Of a stretch of DNA of 17,198 nt, positions 15,989-17,198 are shown in pieces. The number at the start of each line of letters is the position of its first letter. The stretch's first letter is position 1. The DNA is taken from positions 2,069,613 to 2,086,810 of the forward strand of contig NZ_GL629647.1 in assembly GCF_000185845.1 (NCBI RefSeq). Reading direction: 5' to 3'. The position numbers and the translations under genes were made by a program. This DNA comes from Segatella salivae DSM 15606. Its GTDB lineage: Bacteria; Bacteroidota; Bacteroidia; Bacteroidales; Bacteroidaceae. The notes below the pieces were generated by a model. It had not been told where the DNA came from and did no database searches. It was given only the letters and a program-made list of their open reading frames with translations.

Positions 15989-16560
15989 CAACGCCGTAGG
16001 TGTTACGCTTTTGATAGCCTAAGGTTGCCAAACGATAGTGCAGGCTACCCTGGGTTAGTATATGTTGTGTGAGGAACAACGCCGTAGGTGTTGCGGTTCT
16101 TTTGATTAATTCGTCATGAATCCCCTTGCTATAACCATGTCTTCAAAGAAAAAGCTCAACACTTACAGCGTTGAATCCCCTTGCGAATGCTTACCCAGGG
16201 TAGGCTCGTCCCTCGCCAACCCCGGGCTATCAAAAGAACAACACCTACGGCGTTGCATGGTGAGAACATTCATCATGGTAAATGTAATCATTGAAATGCT
16301 GGCATAAAATCTACAGCGTTGCACCATGAGGTCATTTTTATTGCCAAATACATTCATTGGAATACCGACATAAAACATACGGCGTTGTATCGTTACAACA
16401 TTCATAATGGTGAATACATTCATCGGAATATTGGCATGATTTCTACGGCATCAGTGATTAATAAACAATTTTTTGATTTGTATTAATGAATTAATTGTGA
16501 TACGTTTTCATTGATATACCATTGAATCATGCCATAAATAATAAATCAATACGCATTTCT
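15989..16560 (+). repeat. Right composite repeat, unit 1 (572 bp)
   Basis: Order of parts: palindrome 15989-16005, stem-loop A (about 16018-16054, one arm decayed), palindromes 16077-16093 and 16157-16173, stem-loop B (16194-16226, one arm mismatch), palindrome 16239-16255, then four starts of a 66-bp subrepeat at 16245, 16311, 16377 and 16443, and an AT-rich tail. Unit 2 repeats this order. Confidence 0.85.
16245..16508. repeat. 66-bp tandem subrepeat array, unit 1
   Basis: CTACGGCGTTG-like heads recur at 16245, 16311, 16377 and 16443, exactly 66 bases apart. The bases between are diverged copies of each other (shared pieces ACATTCAT and CATTGGAATA). The fourth copy decays after its head. 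Confidence 0.75.
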
Positions 16561-17066
16561 CAACGCTGTAAGCGTTGTACTTTTGATAGCCCAGGGTTGC
16601 CAAACGATAGTGCAGGCTACCCTGGGTTAGGGTATGTTGTGCGTGGAACAACGCCATCGGTGTTGCGCTTTTTCGGATTAATCCGCTATGAAAGGTTTCA
16701 TTGTAAGCGTGCCTTCACAGAAAAAGCTCAACACTTATGGCGTTGAATCTCCTTGCGAATGCTCACCCAGGGTAGGCTCGTTCCTCACCAACCCTGGGCT
16801 ATCAAAAGAACAACTCGTACCGAGTTGCGTGGTGAGAACATTCATGGCAATAGATGCATCTATTGAAATATTAGTGTGACACCTACGGCGTTGCACTATG
16901 AGGGCATTTATATTGCAAAATTCTTTCATTGGAATAATGGTGCAATACCGACGGCATTGCGTGGTTACAACATTCACCATGGTAGATAAATCCATTGAAA
17001 TATTGGTGCATTTTGCTACATAATTATTCGTATATTGGCATTAATTGTATTACAAAATGCACGTAT
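16561..17066 (+). repeat. Right composite repeat, unit 2 (506 bp)
   Basis: Same order as unit 1: palindrome 16561-16577 (fully paired), stem-loop A 16590-16626 with intact 8-bp arms, palindromes 16649-16665 and 16729-16745, stem-loop B 16766-16798, palindrome 16811-16827 (fully paired, altered arms), then 66-bp copies. The shorter length comes from the tail region. Confidence 0.85.
16817..17030. repeat. 66-bp tandem subrepeat array, unit 2
   Basis: Heads at 16817, 16883 and 16949 are exactly 66 bases apart and a fourth, decayed head is at 17016. Each copy resembles the copy of the same rank in unit 1 more than its neighbours, for example the TATTGCAAA or TATTGCCAA piece found only in the second copies. 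Confidence 0.7.
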
Positions 17067-17198
17067 CAACGCCGTAGGTGTTGCGCTTTTGATAGCCCAG
17101 GGTTGCCAAACGATAGTGCAGGCTACCCTGGGTTGAGGTATGGTGTGTGGGGAACAACGCCATAGGTGTTGCGCTTTTTCGGATTAATCCGCCATGAA
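17067..17198 (+). repeat. Right composite repeat, unit 3 (cut by window end)
   Basis: Palindrome 17067-17083, stem-loop A 17096-17132 with perfect arms and the conserved loop, and palindrome 17155-17171. The sequence then follows unit 2 to the window end, so the tandem array continues beyond it. Confidence 0.85.

Noticed and set aside
16154..16176. Integron attC-like site (GCTCAAC and GTTGAAT fit the core consensus)
   Set aside because: The two cores are only 9 bases apart, far less than in attC, the match follows from the palindrome, and there is no integrase or cassette gene.
16116..16879. Plus-strand frames of 63-74 codons containing NPGLSKEQ-type sequence
   Set aside because: The shared peptide arises from translating stem-loop B in each repeat unit; similar peptides come from the left cluster in the other orientation.
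16239..17030. CRISPR-like array (short palindromic motif every 66 bases)
   Set aside because: The stretches between motifs are diverged copies of each other rather than unrelated spacers, the motif is only 17 bases and imperfectly kept, and no cas gene is in the window.

Overview
The window looks like chromosomal DNA from a Bacteroidota member, most like Prevotella and relatives. The evidence is a fused SecD-SecF protein, an uppS-bamA-OmpH-OmpH gene block, promoters of the TTTG-N19/20-TAnnTTTG type, and the lack of Shine-Dalgarno sequences before most genes. The species cannot be fixed from the sequence alone.

Layout. Bases 1-513 hold a cluster of intergenic stem-loop repeats. A minus-strand HU gene (998-1273) with its own promoter and terminator is divergent from a plus-strand pair: a rhomboid protease (1490-2449) and a membrane-anchored endonuclease/exonuclease/phosphatase-fold protein (2461-3552). 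The large secDF fusion (3682-6672) follows, with its own promoter and a strong terminator. A 0.6 kb convergent gap holds dispersed repeats. The minus-strand block from 14273 down to 7307 reads, in transcription order: a lipoprotein with Asp-box motifs, a small outer-membrane beta-barrel protein, uppS, bamA, and two OmpH/Skp chaperones, ending in a strong terminator. A minus-strand short-chain dehydrogenase (14799-15602) stands alone. From 15989 to the window end lies a second, larger repeat cluster, mostly inverted relative to the left one and organised as two complete tandem units (572 and 506 bp) plus the start of a third.

How the genes fit together. SecDF helps pull proteins across the inner membrane. 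OmpH/Skp proteins chaperone outer-membrane proteins in the periplasm, and BamA inserts them in the outer membrane. UppS makes the polyprenyl carrier for wall and surface glycans. The block is therefore an envelope-biogenesis locus, and the two uncharacterised surface or outer-membrane proteins at its head plausibly share that job.

The genes themselves are ordinary for the group. The unusual material is between them. It comprises a composite repeat with 16 short palindromes (some with paired arm changes), a stem-loop with an invariant 13-base loop, an exact 66-bp subperiod, and a separate family of AT-rich stem-loops with TCGYR loops seen in four intergenic gaps. I see no defence system, phage, transposase, tRNA or rRNA here.
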